Assembly: GCF_014898055.3 (NCBI RefSeq)
Contig: NW_023601433.1
Coordinates: 19,891,641-19,955,640 of the forward strand
Direction of reading: 5' to 3'
DNA length: 64,000 nucleotides
Source of the DNA: Talpa occidentalis
Lineage: Eukaryota > Chordata > Mammalia > Eulipotyphla > Talpidae
Part shown: positions 9,857-21,700 of the stretch, one piece after another
Position numbering within the stretch: position 1 is the stretch's first letter
Layout: each line of letters begins with the position of its first letter
Program-made: the position numbers and the translations under genes
Notes under the pieces: generated by a model
Told to the model about the DNA's origin: nothing
The model's database searches: none
What the model saw: the letters and a program-made list of their open reading frames with translations, nothing else

Positions 9857-12360
9857 TGGGGGCACATTGGATAGATGGCACCAATGGTCACATCAGATCC
9901 AATCAGGTAGCCCAGTCTGGAGACATCTGAATTCTCAGACTAAAAACACTATCAGTGGCACCTCCTGTAGTTAGGTGTCTAGTCCTGGAAAGGCCTTGCT
10001 GGAAATCAGCATGCAAACGCTATAGCAGGTGTTACATCTGCAGCATGTGTAGGAAGACCCCTCCCTAACTTCCAGCTCCCCCAGCACAGCAGCCAGGTGC
10101 AATGGGGCATGACCAGCTCCATTGCAGAAGGGGCCCCTTGCACCAGAGTGGTTTTGGGTACATGCCAGTCAGGTTTGAACCTGGCCAGTGCCATTTAAAG
10201 GCAGCACAGCCTGCCTGCCTGGTTCTTCTGCAGAGCCCACTGTTGGCACAAGACCACGCAACCTCAGGGTAGATAGGGCTTCACATGCTGGTGGGGTTCT
10301 GTTTTAAAGAAGATGTGACATTGTAAAAGGAGCAGTCAGATTTTATCTCACGCAGGAGCCAATCAAATGTTGCAATGGTGTCAGTTTTGAAGATGCACCA
10401 ATCCAGTATGAAAGGGGGATAACACTGAAGGAAGTATAAGCTGGGACAGTAGCTGGTTTCATGCGTTGATTGGGAGACTCCATTTGGACACCCATTTACT
10501 GAGATCTTCATTCATCGAAACCTTCATTCATTACAGACCTTTACATCTGAACTCTCCTTGGAAACACTGCTTGACATATGCTTCCACCTCTAACTCTGCT
10601 CCCACATTGCCTGTTGACTGGTGTCCCTGTCCTATGCGTAGCATCTCTGGAAAAGCTGTAAATTGGTGCCTGGTCCTCTAACACCACTTGTGAAAAGAGC
10701 TGTCTCCTGTCAGCCTATGTTTGGCATCTTTAAAGAGTGTATCACCGATGCCTGATCTTCCACATCCCCGCCTGCTGACTGGCACTGCAGGCATGTGCAC
10801 CACCACCTCTAATCAGCAGCTTCTGATCTTCCAGCACCACTGCTCACTGCCGCCCCTTCCTCCAGAATGCCTGACACAACATCTTGGTGCAGTTGCATCT
10901 GACACTGTCCAGTCCAGCCTTTAGATTTCTGCCTCAGCACCTCCTATTAAAACAATGTGGCTGCTTGCACTGGGAGTGGCAAATAGTGAAAAGCTACACA
11001 TACTGGGATAGTGGAGTGGGAAATCACTGCTGCCACTCAGTCTCCGGGCACCTTTGCTTAGGCAGCAGGCTGCAGTAAAGCCTCTAGGGCCCCTCTGACT
11101 TTAGGGACCTTGCATCCCTGTTGCACTGTGACTACCGCCAGCTGCCACCATGAGTCGGGTCCTGGTTCATCACTTATTGGTGTGCACTACCTCCAGGCTC
11201 TGATGACGACAGGACGGGGCCATCCTGCATAAGCAGCTTTTGGTTTGGACTACTAGACGCTGTGGGCACTCTTTGGGGTAAGACAGCCAACCATCCGTGG
11301 CCTTAGAAACTTTCCTTTTCCCCAATTCCCCCTCATTGCACCCTGAGCCTGACTTGTGTCTTGCAGTTGTGAGCACATAGATGAGGACCCACAGACTGTG
11401 TCATCCCCTCAGCTTTACATGGTTTCACATGGACACACAGTCTTGACTGTGCTGTGACCAGAGCTGCTTAGCCACACTGACTTGGAGGACTGAGGAAAGC
11501 TACACTCCCATTCTTGACTCATTATGGCAATAAGCAATGATATTGTTTACGCTTCTAAGTTAGGGAGTGATTTGATTCACTCAGTAGATGTATATACCAA
11601 GTACCAGCTGTGTTAACTGAAAATCATATCCTGTTTGAAGTACCCTGACAGTGTATGCTTTAACTCAGAAGCACTGCCAAGGGCCAGATATCTCTTCCAC
11701 AGGGCTCCCGGTGACTCCTCTAAGGCACTGCTCACCAGGGCTTCAATTTCAGGTTGAACCAAGTCTCTTGCAAGGCTGAATTAGGTCTTCAGGTCTTCTG
11801 AGCCCAGAAAGCTCCCAAGGGATTCCTGAGTCCTCTTAGTGGAGAGGTCCACCCCCCCATTGGCACTAAAGAACTCAAGCCATTTTGGTGGCTAATAAAT
11901 TATTATTGGTATTTGATTCACAGAAGCCTTATCAGGTTTGTGTCTGAGGGGCAAAAACTAAAACACAGAAAGTAAAAACTCTAGTCAGGATTCCTACCCC
12001 TGTGTAACACCCTGATGCTCAGCAGGAACTTGGAAATATCAGAATTGGGAGGGCCTGTTCCACAGTGTGAGCTGAGAAATCAGGGCAATGGTTCTTGATG
12101 AACCCCCAGCAGAGAACATTGGGAAAGGTTTCCTGATACAAACAGCTAAAATAACTCCTGACACAAGGTTAATTGCAGAGAAAAAATTGGACATTCCAGA
12201 CAGAAGTAGCACATTCTGGAAAAAGCTGAAGGAATTTGTAGTTTAGTACAACTGAGTAAGTAGTTACAGAGAAGGTAAGATTGCTAGGAGAGAATAGAGT
12301 CATACTGAAAAACCCTTGATGTCAGGCTAAGACGCGGGGACTGCTTCTAAAGACAATAAG
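9857..12360. other. Unassigned 2.5-kb stretch
   Basis: No conserved protein, ncRNA or named repeat recognised. 9860-11500 is moderately GC-rich with short open frames only. Its sharp left border with L1 at 9857 marks a rearrangement or deletion. It could be an old LTR or DNA transposon, but I see no termini. Confidence 0.4.
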
Positions 12361-12363
12361 AGG

Positions 12364-12462
12364 GGCCTCCCCTGTGGTGCAACGGTTGAGTGCTGGGATG
12401 CGAAGCTGCCCACAGCCTCTTAAGCACTGGTTCAATTCTTGGCCTAATTCTTTTCTAGGCAT
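12364..12462 (+). mobile_element. SINE, 5' head only
   Basis: GGGCCTCCCCTGTGGTGCAA through GAAGCTGCCCACAGCCTC to GGTTCAATTC, then ends. Confidence 0.75.
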
Positions 12463-12554
12463 CTCTACCAACTTGGAAGGCACTCTGGGAAACTATCAAG
12501 AATTTACAGCAAACAAAAGTTCAATCGAGATAAAATCATCTTCACAATTGCAGG

Positions 12555-12823
12555 AAAGAGGACTTCCCTCACAGCACAAAGGATTAAATCTCAGCATTAT
12601 GAAGCTGTTTGCAGCACCGAGTTAGATCCCTGGCCTGGGAGCTGCCCACATGGCATGACAGACCTCTCCTGTCTCACCCGCTGCTCCCCTCAGCAGTATA
12701 TTTCAGTCAATCTGCCTGTTCTGCTCCTGACTCTGTCCCTGGTGAATCCTCTCACCACCCACACCTCGGGCCTATAACCCTGCTCTTGTATGCATAAATA
12801 CATAAATCTTAAAAAATAAGAGA
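12555..12823 (+). mobile_element. SINE, full length, older type
   Basis: Head GGACTTCCCTCACAGCACAA, body GACAGACCTCTCCTGTCTCA and CAGCAGTATATTTCAGTCAA, tail TGTATGCATAAATACATAAA. Confidence 0.85.
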
Positions 12824-12824
12824 A

Positions 12825-13380
12825 CACTATGTGCATAATTTTGACAAAAAAATATCCACAAGGTACACATATCAAAAAGCAAGAAGCAACAAGTGTTGGT
12901 GGGGATATGGAGTCAAAAGAACAATTTTCCACTGTTGCTGTAGGTAGTCTGGTGTCGCTCCTATGGAAAACAGTATGGAGTTTTCTGAAAAGACTAAAAG
13001 TGGATCTGCCACGTGACCCAGCAATCCTACTCCTAGGTTTCTACTGCTGAAATACAAAAACACTAATTTGAAAGGAAACTTGCTCTCCCATGTTTATTGC
13101 TGCACTATTTACAATAGCCAAGATGTGGGAACAAATTAAGTGCCCGATCAGATAAATGGATCAAGAATATGTGATGTGTATACCCAATGGAATACTACTC
13201 AGCAATGAAAAAAACTCATGTCATTTACAGCAACATGGATGGAGCTAAAAGGCATTATGCGGAGTGAAATAAGTCACTAGGAAAAAGACAATACCAGGTA
13301 GCATCACTTGTACGTGGACTGTAGAGAAACCAAATAAAGGGTCATGTAACCTCAAACTTTAAAAGTAATCCTTCCCCTGG
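12825..13380 (+). mobile_element. Old L1 3' region
   Basis: Carries typical L1 3' strings: CAACAAGTGTTGGTGGGGAT, GACCCAGCAATCCTACTCCT, TTTACAATAGCCAAGATGTG and GGAATACTACTCAGCAATGA. Diverged from the full-length L1 in this window. Confidence 0.85.
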
Positions 13381-13639
13381 TCACAGAACTGAGGTCCCCA
13401 AGGGGAAGAAGAATAGGGAGGGGTGAGAAAGATGTGGGAGAAAGCACAATGGCTATGGGGGCAGACTGCAAGTGCTTTTGCAGTGGGTGCACTTTGGTGA
13501 CTGCACATAGGGCACAGAGACCTTACAAAATACTAACACTGGTGGAAACCCTTCTCACTCAATTACATTTTAAAAGATTACTTTTTTTTATTATTGACTC
13601 CTTGAACAAAAATAATGTATAGGTTAAGGGAGAAAGGAT

Positions 13640-13995
13640 TTTGAGTGGGAATTGCAGAAGGGGCCTACACCCAGAAGTAACATAAATCCCAAATAAATAA
13701 TTAAACAGTACACCTCAGGCAACTTGAGAAATAAAACAAAGAATAACTAAAATAAATAAAGGAAGGGAAATTATTTAAATTGGAGCAGAAATAAATGAAA
13801 CACAAGTCAAAAAGCCAAAACAAAAATCCATGAACTAAAACTTACTTCTTCAATAAAGAAAATCTTTAGCTAGGCTAACAATGGAAGCAAGAGAAAATTT
13901 ATGATAGAATTAGAAAAAAAAGGAAATTACTACAGCTAGGAGAGAAATACAAAGGTCATGAGAGCACTATGACTGACTATTCTAGCTAATTTAAT
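13640..13995 (+). mobile_element. Old L1 ORF2 piece
   Basis: Diverged match to ORF2 between endonuclease and RT (GAGCAGAAATAAATGAAACA, then TTTAGCTAGGCTAACAATGG). No open frame remains. Confidence 0.55.
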
Positions 13996-14004
13996 AATGT
14001 TTTT

Positions 14005-14280
14005 TCTCTTTATTTTAAAGATTTATTTATTTATGCTTACAAGAACTGGGGTACAGGCTGGAGGCAAGGGAGGGTGAGAGGATTCACCAGAGACAGAGCG
14101 GGGATCAGAACAAGCAGACTGATGAAATACACCACTGAGGGGAGCAGTGGGCGAGACAGAAGAGATCTGCTGCGCCATGGAGGTAGCTCCGAGGCCGGCG
14201 GGGATCATACAGGCACTGCAGAGGCTGCGGACAGATTCACAGCTCTGCGCTCAGCTGCCTGCGCCACCAGAGAGGCCCTG
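14005..14280 (-). mobile_element. SINE, full length
   Basis: Reverse complement of the family: AAGATTTATTTATTTATGCT at the left, GATTCACCAGAGACAGAGCG, and GCGCCACCAGAGAGGCCC at the right. Confidence 0.9.
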
Positions 14281-14285
14281 TATAG

Positions 14286-14605
14286 GTCTTTCACCTCTTT
14301 CATTAGGTTCATTCCCAAGTATTTGATTTTTTTGTTTCAGTTATATAAGGGATGGTTTTCTTGATTTCTTCTTCTGCAGACTGATTGTGTATAGGAAGGC
14401 TACTGATTTTTGTGCGTTGATTTTGAATCCTGCTACTTTACTGAACTGGTTGATTATTTTGAGTAGTTTTTCTGTGGAGTTTTTAGGGCTCTCGGTGTAT
14501 ATTATCGTATTGTCTGCAAATAGTGATAGTTTTGCTTCTTCTTTCCCCCTCTGCATACCTTGTATGTTTAGACATAGGTATAGACACTGATTTGGACTGT
14601 GAGGC
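14286..14605 (-). mobile_element. L1 ORF2 (RT domain) piece
   Basis: The minus strand encodes [13 protein letters not shown], the RT active-site region with the second catalytic Asp replaced by Asn, then [17 protein letters not shown]. This is the ORF2 segment also seen at 28650-28800 on the plus strand. Confidence 0.85.
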
Positions 14606-15125
14606 ACTTCTAAAATTAAGCCAACAGGTTAAAATACAGCAAAAAAATTCAATGTGGCTGATGATATAAACCTTTATGACATCACACGTGACATTTGTCA
14701 TTTGAAGTACTTTGAAATATTACTTGAAACAAAGTTTCCCTAGTCAAAGTGTTTGAATCTATTTCCTGATAGAGAGTGAGAAAATGTTCCCATGTAAAAA
14801 CGCAAGGGGACATTCAAAATGTACTGTTCTTTAGAATGTTGTTGTTTTAGGACTGGTTTGCGTCGGTCAGCAGCATTCTTCCCATAAGAAAAACTGTGTC
14901 AGGACCTCTAGACACAGGAGGGAATTCCATTCTAGCATGAAATTCTTAAATCATGTTAGTATGATTTAGGTGCAGATGGCACTGTGAAGGGAGGAGAGGA
15001 TGTGGTTCAGGAAGAAATGTGCAGCACCTGCCTGCAAGGCGGTCAGAAGTGACATGTGGGTTGGAGGAAAGCAAGGTCAGAGAGCTGGTAGGCGCAGATT
15101 GGGGATTCTGGAAGAATAAGAACAA
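14606..15125. other. Unassigned intergenic DNA
   Basis: No gene or repeat recognised in this 520-bp stretch. Confidence 0.4.
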
Positions 15126-15590
15126 ATGCCCCAGGTGGCAACAGGATGTGGCAGAAAGAAGGACACCCAAATATCCCAAAATAGATGACAGGATCAAGAA
15201 GATGTGGTGCATGTACACAATGGAATATGACTCAGCAATCAAAAAAGATAAACTCATGCAATTTGCAGGAACATGGATGGAGCTGGAAGGGGTCATGCTT
15301 GGGCAAAATAAGCCAGAAAGAAAAAGAAAAAATACCAGATGTCCTACTCATAGCAGGAATTTAGAAAACCTAAATAAGGGACCAGGAAAATACTAATTAT
15401 AATAAAGTAAAAATCACAATCAACAGCAACTACAAGCCAGGGACACACTACTGTGCGAGGGAGGAGGGAGTAGGATCAAACAAGGGGGCTGGGAATTGTA
15501 CGGGGACTATAACCAAGGTGAAAATGCAAACATTGGCAAAAATGAAAAATGATGTAAAAATACATAAAATTCAAAACAAAAAAGAAGGGC
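15126..15590 (+). mobile_element. L1 3' end
   Basis: Matches 30210-30480 of the full-length L1: AATGGAATATGACTCAGCAA, GGAACATGGATGGAGCTGGA and AATAAGGGACCAGGAAAATA. Ends with the family 3' terminus (ACTATAACCAAGGTGAAAAT, then AAAATACATAAAATTC). Confidence 0.9.
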
Positions 15591-16505
15591 AGCTCACCCA
15601 GCAGGGCTGGACAGGGAGGGGAGGCGGGTGGGGGCAGGGCTGAGGCCAGCGGGACAGGGAAGCCTGTGCAAAGGGGTTTTGGGGAAGTGTCAAGCCCAGC
15701 AGGGCCACGGGAAGGCGTGAGGCCAGCGAACGGATGATCTGATTGATGCTCTCGCTCTTCCCTGGGTGTGGGGGAGGTTGAAGGAAGGGGAGGAACCAGT
15801 GCGGGGCCGCAGCCCTGGCCTGAGACACGCAGCATCCCAGGCTGGTGGGGGCATCGTGGGTTCTCAGAGGCGAGAGGGAATGCGGAGCCTCCGTGGGGTT
15901 TGCAGCCCCTGAGGCTGAGACGGGCATGGACACAGGCGGCCGCACAGCATGGACTCCCCCGAGGTGGCCGTGGAGGTTGGGGAGAAAGAAGGGAACGGGC
16001 CGGCGAGTCCGCCCCCGACATGGGAGAGGACGCGACCTCTCTGCGTGGCAGCCGGGAGCAGCCGCAGTCGCAGGAGGAGCAGCTCGGCCTCTCCTGGCCG
16101 CTACTGCATCAGGTCCCCAGGGGGCGGGTCCCCGGGAACCTGCCCTGGGCGTCCTGTCCCCCCGAGACGGGTAACACCCTCCGCTCTCCGGGCCTGGGAC
16201 ACGAGGCACTGGGGACACTGGGCCCGACCCGCTGAGCCCAGGCTCTGAGCCTCGGGGCTCTGTCTGCGCCCCAGGCTGCTCAGGGGAGACCTGGTCCTCA
16301 GCGGACGCTGTGCATGAGTGATCAGGGTTGGCCTGGGGAGGTGGGTAGGAACCTGCAGCCTGAGCAGCAGTGAACCCACATTGCTCACTCGAACCCACCA
16401 CTCCCAGAAGCCAGGCCGTTCCCGGCGGGGCGCAGGGCCACAGCATCTGGTCCTGGCCTTTGCCAACCTCTGCTCCCTGACCCCGAGTTCAAGCAAGAAG
16501 CAGAT
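15591..16505. other. GC-rich, CpG-containing block, no gene recognised
   Basis: Many CpGs and long open frames on both strands, as expected of GC-rich DNA. None has a recognisable domain. It lies immediately upstream of SMOK-like copy B, from which the SINE at 16510 separates it, so it may be that gene's 5' flank. Confidence 0.45.
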
Positions 16506-16509
16506 TTTT

Positions 16510-16770
16510 TTTAGACTTTTTCTTTTAAAGATATATATTTATACAAGAACCGGGGTACAGGCCAGAGTTGCGAGAGGTTGAGAGGATTCACCAGAGACAG
16601 AGCAGGGAGCAGAACAGGCAGACTGAAGAAATACACTGCTGAAGGGCACAGCGGGCGGGAAAGGAGAGGTTTGCTCGCCTCCCTGGCAGGCCGGGAATTG
16701 AACCGGCGCTTCAGAGGTACGGACAGCTCCACAGTGCTGCGATCAACCCGCTGCACCAACGGGAGCCCCA
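16510..16770 (-). mobile_element. SINE, full length
   Basis: ATATATATTTATACAAGAAC at the left, GGATTCACCAGAGACAGAGC inside, CGCTGCACCAACGGGAGCCC at the right. Confidence 0.9.
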
Positions 16771-16859
16771 GACACAGATATTTCCAAGCCAGAAATCTCG
16801 GGGGGATCTGACCAACCCCAGCTGCCCCAGCCCCGGCTGAGTCAGGTCAGGGGGTGTCC

Positions 16860-18265
16860 CCACAGCACTGGGGGGGTGGAGCAGACACCCTACCGCGAGC
16901 AATCCCTGGGCCAGCACAAGGCCAAGACTGAAGCCATGGTCTGACTGGGGTTCCAGAAAGAGGTCATCGACAGGGTGCTTTTGGAGGGCAGGTATGACCC
17001 TGTGATAGGGACCTACCTCATGCTGCTCTCCAGGCATTAGGCAGACGAAGAGGAGGCAGACCCCACCATCTCCCCCAAGCTCCTTAGTCCTGATGGGGCC
17101 CACTGTGCCCCGATACCGGAGGACCACCGGCAGCCTGAGGTCTTGGGGCACGAGACCTTGTGGGTGGGACTGTCCCCGAAGCAGAATGCCCAGAAGCCCA
17201 CCACCACCTCTGGGCCAGGCATCCCGCAGGAGGACTCCGGTGTGCAGAACTCTGTCTCCAGCTCAGGGCCCCTGCTGCCAGACGCCTGGAAGCCCAGCAT
17301 GGCCTCCAGGTCAGGGCCCGTGCTGCAGGAGGCCTGGAGGCCCAACACCACATCGTTGCCAGGCACCCTGCAGGAGGAAGCCCTGTGGCCCAGCACCACC
17401 TTGCTAGGCACCCAGCTGGAGGGGTCCAGGAAAGCATTAGGAAGACCACCATCCCAGCCCGCCAAGTCCCCAGCACCACCTGAATAACCCCAAGAAGGTG
17501 CCTCCTGTTCAGCCCACCCCCTGCAGAGACACTGGACCATGAACACCATTCCCATTTCACCCTTCAGTCCAGCAGAGGCTACAAGGCCAGAGCTCTTCGA
17601 ATCCTTAATAGGATTTTAAAATGTTGCATTTTCTGTTCACCCTTTGGAGGAAAACACAAGAGAAGAGTTCACCCTGCTGGTGATTAGATGATCACCAGCA
17701 CATCCCTAGAATTCACTTCCCTGCTCCAAGGCAGCGACTCAGTGGCCAAGGTGAAAGGAGCACACCAGTGGAGGCCGAGACCCTGGAGAGGGGTCAGGGG
17801 CTGGACCCAGCCAGAGGGGCCAGGAGCAGCATGAGAACATAGGCGTGGAGCACAGATGTCCGCAAGCACAGCAGTCCCAGGAGCAGAGCAGGTGAAGGGC
17901 TGGGAGGGCAAAGGAACTGGTGAAGCACCTGGAGGAGAGCAGAGAGGGGGAAGGGGAGTAGAGGAGGGCTTGGGGCAGCTGAGCAGATGCAGGGCCCGGG
18001 ATGGGAGTGGAGCTGTGCGGGCTGAACCTCCAGAGGCCCTAGGGTCAGATGCTGGGACCCCAGGGCCTTGCTTCCCCATCTTAGGCTCTATCCTGTGAGG
18101 GCCCTGCTGGTGGACCCTGGGCACCCAGATGGCGCAGACGATGCAGGAGCTCTTCGGGCAGACTGGCACTGTCAGGGACTGACATCCACTGTAGGAAGTC
18201 CCCCTCTACTGAACCCCTTTTCACAACGGAGATTCCAAGATGGAGAATTGCTCACCCGCCAGCAA
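16860..18265 (+). pseudogene. Sperm-motility-kinase (MARK-family) -like pseudogene, copy B: UBA domain plus C-terminal tail
   Basis: A frame at 16900-17040 reads TEAMV, stop, LGFQKEVIDRVLLEG, then RYDPVIGTYLMLLSRH. The M-x-x-LGF...I...L...YDPV-x-x-TYLML pattern is that of the UBA domain that follows the kinase domain in MARK and sperm motility kinases, where it modulates kinase activity. Stops fall inside and just after the UBA. From 17045 the frame stays open to 17487 (ending KSPAPPE). It contains three degenerate units of about 16 residues (SGPLLPDAWKPSMAS, SGPVLQEAWRPNTTS, GTLQEEALWPSTT). From 17500 to 18265 homology with copy A continues through stop-containing DNA. I found no kinase catalytic motifs upstream; a SINE and a GC-rich block lie there. 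SMOK genes are multicopy and testis-expressed in several mammals, which fits duplicate copies. The family call is inference from one short domain. Confidence 0.55.
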
Positions 18266-19340
18266 GTGGTGCCTTGGTAGGGCCTCCTGGTTTCTATCTG
18301 CACTTTGTCACATCTGAGTCCATGCAGCATTCCCCAGGGGATGTCACTAAGGAAAGAGCCTCCTCCGTGCTTGGGCTTCACTGGCTCTGCTCTTCCCACG
18401 CAGGTCCCAGAGGGCTCGAGGAAGTGGCCGCCGTGGACACACTGGTTCCCACTGCAGGGGCACCTCCAGGTGACCTGTTCTTCCTGCGGAGCCCTGGGGT
18501 GTGGAGGCATCTGGACGCTCTTTCTACGCCTGGAGGAGACAGTCTGAAATGGATTGTTTAGTTAAAATGTCTATCCCAGGACACATTAAATTGGTGTTTG
18601 AAACTGACCATGTTTGCTCCCCGTTTATGACTGCACCCACACTTCCAACACATCGACATCAGAGACCTAAAAATCCTTTAACATTCTTGTAATAAGCAGT
18701 GGAAAATTTAGAAAATTTTGGAAAGCATTTAGAAAATTTTAGAAAAGTCAGAGGGGTCACGTGGTGATAAGACAGACAGAAGTGTGAAACAGAGCTAGCT
18801 GTGAGTATGGAATTAGGTATTTGCACTATTTTCTTTAGGTGTATGTGCATATCTTGCATTGTGTGCAAATGTGTGCATGTGAGTCTACATGAGTGTGGCT
18901 TGTGGGTGCTTCTATAGGTATGAAGTATTTATGTACCTTCTATCATCAGAAAAACACTCCCAGCTGTTGAGAATTGGTACGATGTCTTCAAAAATGTGGC
19001 CTCTCAGATGGCACAGAGGGTTGAGCCCAGCACTGAGGGAAGTGCTGAGTCTCCAAAGTCCCCAATGTGGCTTGTGTCCCCGAGTCCACATCTGTAGGGG
19101 GTTTAATTCTGCTCCAGTATAACTGTAGATGCAGGTCAGTTAATGTTTTCCCAGTTTCTTGCCATTGGTCCCTGCTCCTGGTGTGTGCCCTGGTCACCCA
19201 TTTCTCTTTCAGGGGTATCAATGTTGTCCTGCACAGTGTTGTGAGTTTATGGTGGCGGCGAGCCCAGTGTTTTCACTCTGCCTCCATATTGCCTCTCATG
19301 GGTAACCCAATTCATTTTTGAGACCATAATTACTTTGTAA
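18266..19340. other. Unassigned, with a possible SINE head
   Basis: No gene recognised. At 18998-19045 GTGGCCTCTCAGATGGCACA followed by GGGTTGAGCCCAGCACTGAG resembles the SINE 5' head. Confidence 0.4.
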
Positions 19341-20760
19341 ACCAAAACAACTAAATACAATAAAAAGACAATAAAAATGAAAAACTATAGATGTTAAAAA
19401 AATCACGTCCAATGACTTGTATTGAAATTATTGAAAAATTATATACATCATGGCTAAGTGTGGTTCATTTCTGTAATACATGACAAGTTCAACACTTACA
19501 TATCAAATAATATAACAGTATACATTAAGAGTGAATAAGGAAAGAACACATTACTATATCAACAGACATAAAAACACTCAATATATTTCAACACACATTC
19601 GAAATTAAAAAAAAAAATCAAAAACCCAGGGTTTAAAGGGCTTTTCCTTACACTAATAAAATGTATAAAAGAAAACATGTAACTAACATTATACTTAAAG
19701 ATGAGCCACCAAATAGAGAAACAGGCCATTATGTCCTCTGCACCTACACCAATTCAGAACTGTGGGGCTGTCCTAAATAATATAATAAGTAACAGAAAAG
19801 AAAATCTATAAAGGGAATACATATTGATATGAAACAATCAATTATGTATTCCAGGTAGAAAACCACTAGAAAGCTTAAAAAATCTCAGAAATAATTAGCA
19901 ACTATAGGAAGGTTCCCCATAAGCAACACAAACAACTGGGATTTAAAATTAAAGAAACATTATCTTTTATAAAAATACTACCCCAAATGAAATACCTAAG
20001 CTTGGTCCTGGTGGCGCAGTGGTTGAGCACTGTGCTGTGAAGCTGCCGGCAGCCTCTGCAGCACTGGTTCAATCCCGGCCACCAACAAGGTTCCTGCATA
20101 GCGCACAGACCTCTCCTGCTGACCGCTGCTCCCCTCAGCAGTATACTTCGTCAGTCTGCCTGTTCTGTTCCTGGCTCTGTTTCTGGTGAATTCTCTCACC
20201 CTCCCATGCTTCTGACTGTACCCAGCGCTTGTATAAATAAACAAACAAACTCATAAATAATCACATAAATCTTTTTAAATAAATTAATTAATAAAGACTG
20301 AAAAAAAGAAAGAAAAAATAAATACCTAAGCATAAATCTAACAAAATTTGCAGGATACCTATACACAGAAAGCCAACAAAACTAATAAAATGGACCTACA
20401 TACAGACCTAAAACTTATTAAAAAATGAACCAATGCAAATTGAATCATAAACATGAAAGTAAAATGCAATACTATAAAACTTCTCTAATACATTATAATA
20501 GACTTAATAATATGTCTATTACACATAATAATACAAATAGAAGTGACTTTGGATTTGCAAATAACTTTTTAGATAAAACACTAGAAGCATCACCTATGAA
20601 ATAATAAACAGACCTTTGCTCTTTATTAAAAGCTTATTAAAATGATGTTAAGACAAGTAACTTATTGGGAAAATACTATGAAGATAGCTGCATTTAACAA
20701 CATGCATTTGTCAAAACCGAAAGAACTCACAGCACTAAGAATGACCCCTGGTCTTCCTAA
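19341..20760 (+). mobile_element. Old L1 ORF2 to 3' region
   Basis: AT-rich DNA aligning in order with L1 ORF2: ACTATATCAACAGACATAAA, AAAGGGCTTTTCCTTACACT, AACTAACATTATACTTAAAG and AAGCATAAATCTAACAAAAT. 20700-20760 (AAAACCGAAAGAACTCACAG) matches old L1 3' sequence. Full of stops. A SINE interrupts it at 20003-20290. Confidence 0.75.
20003..20290 (+). mobile_element. SINE, full length, young-type 3' end
   Basis: CTTGGTCCTGGTGGCGCAGT head, CTGACTGTACCCAGCGCTTG end. Target-site duplication AAATACCTAAGC on both sides (about 19990 and 20320), inside the old L1. Confidence 0.9.
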
Positions 20761-21439
20761 ATTTTAAAGAATCATTTTGCAAGTTCGGGGATACCAGAAT
20801 GTGACACAGACGATGACAATAGAATGTAACTGTATTACATTGTATGACACATGCTTACAGAAAGAGGTTTTGGAAAAGGTGCTGTAGACTCAAAAAGAAG
20901 GAAATAATTCTATAGTTTGCTTTTCTGGAAATGTCCTTTCCATACTGGCAAGGCTGCCTGGGACAATAAAGTCAGCAAGACAATAACTTTGTTTGCTTTG
21001 AAGAGTTCCTCTGGTGAGAAGCAAAAAAAATGTCCAGAAAGTCCACAGTCCTATTGTGTTTATAAGTTGCTAGACGAAGGAACATGAGCTAATGACCTGA
21101 GGGACGAGCGTGTCTATGAGGACACTTGTCAATATAAGAGATTCCAATAACATTTGGTCCTTACATCTTCCCCCACACAGGTAACTCTGACTGCCTCAAC
21201 TTTGTAAAATCAAATCTGGACTTGCTACTGGTTTTAAATTGGAGCTTGGAGTCATAGACCTGTCAGAACATTCTCACAGGTCCAACATAACCTGTGCAAT
21301 ATGATCCATCCCTGGAAGGCATTGAGTTGATTGGTTAAACTGTTAACCCAGCCTACTAGATGTACAAGGACTCTGCTGTCCCCTGCCCTCTAGGTGCTGG
21401 TGTCCTAGGTAAGAAGACACATCATCAAGGATTGACTCT
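20761..21439. other. Unassigned intergenic DNA
   Basis: No gene or named repeat recognised. Confidence 0.35.
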
Positions 21440-21700
21440 GAAGTTTGTCTTTGACAAACTTTGTTTGGTTTCTTGATATTCCAAAGAAAAGTAACATCAT
21501 CCAGTATTTATTTTTGCCCTTCTGGCTTATTTTGCTTGGCATAATAGATTCCAGTTCCATTCATGTTGCCATAAATGGTGTGAATTTATCTTTTTTTTTT
21601 AATTGCAGAGTAGTATTCCATGTGTGTATATGTATATACACCACATTATCTCTTCCATATGGCCACTGAGAATTCTTTCATTTGATTCCTCTATTCCTTT
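21440..21700 (-). mobile_element. Old L1 3' piece
   Basis: Antisense L1 3' strings: TATTTTGCTTGGCATAATAG, TTCCAGTTCCATTCATGTTG and AGAGTAGTATTCCATGTGTG. Confidence 0.75.

Noticed and set aside
15571..16446. 291-codon minus-strand open frame in GC-rich DNA
   Set aside because: Pro/Ala/Arg-rich composition typical of random GC-rich frames, overlapping open frames on the other strand, no domain.
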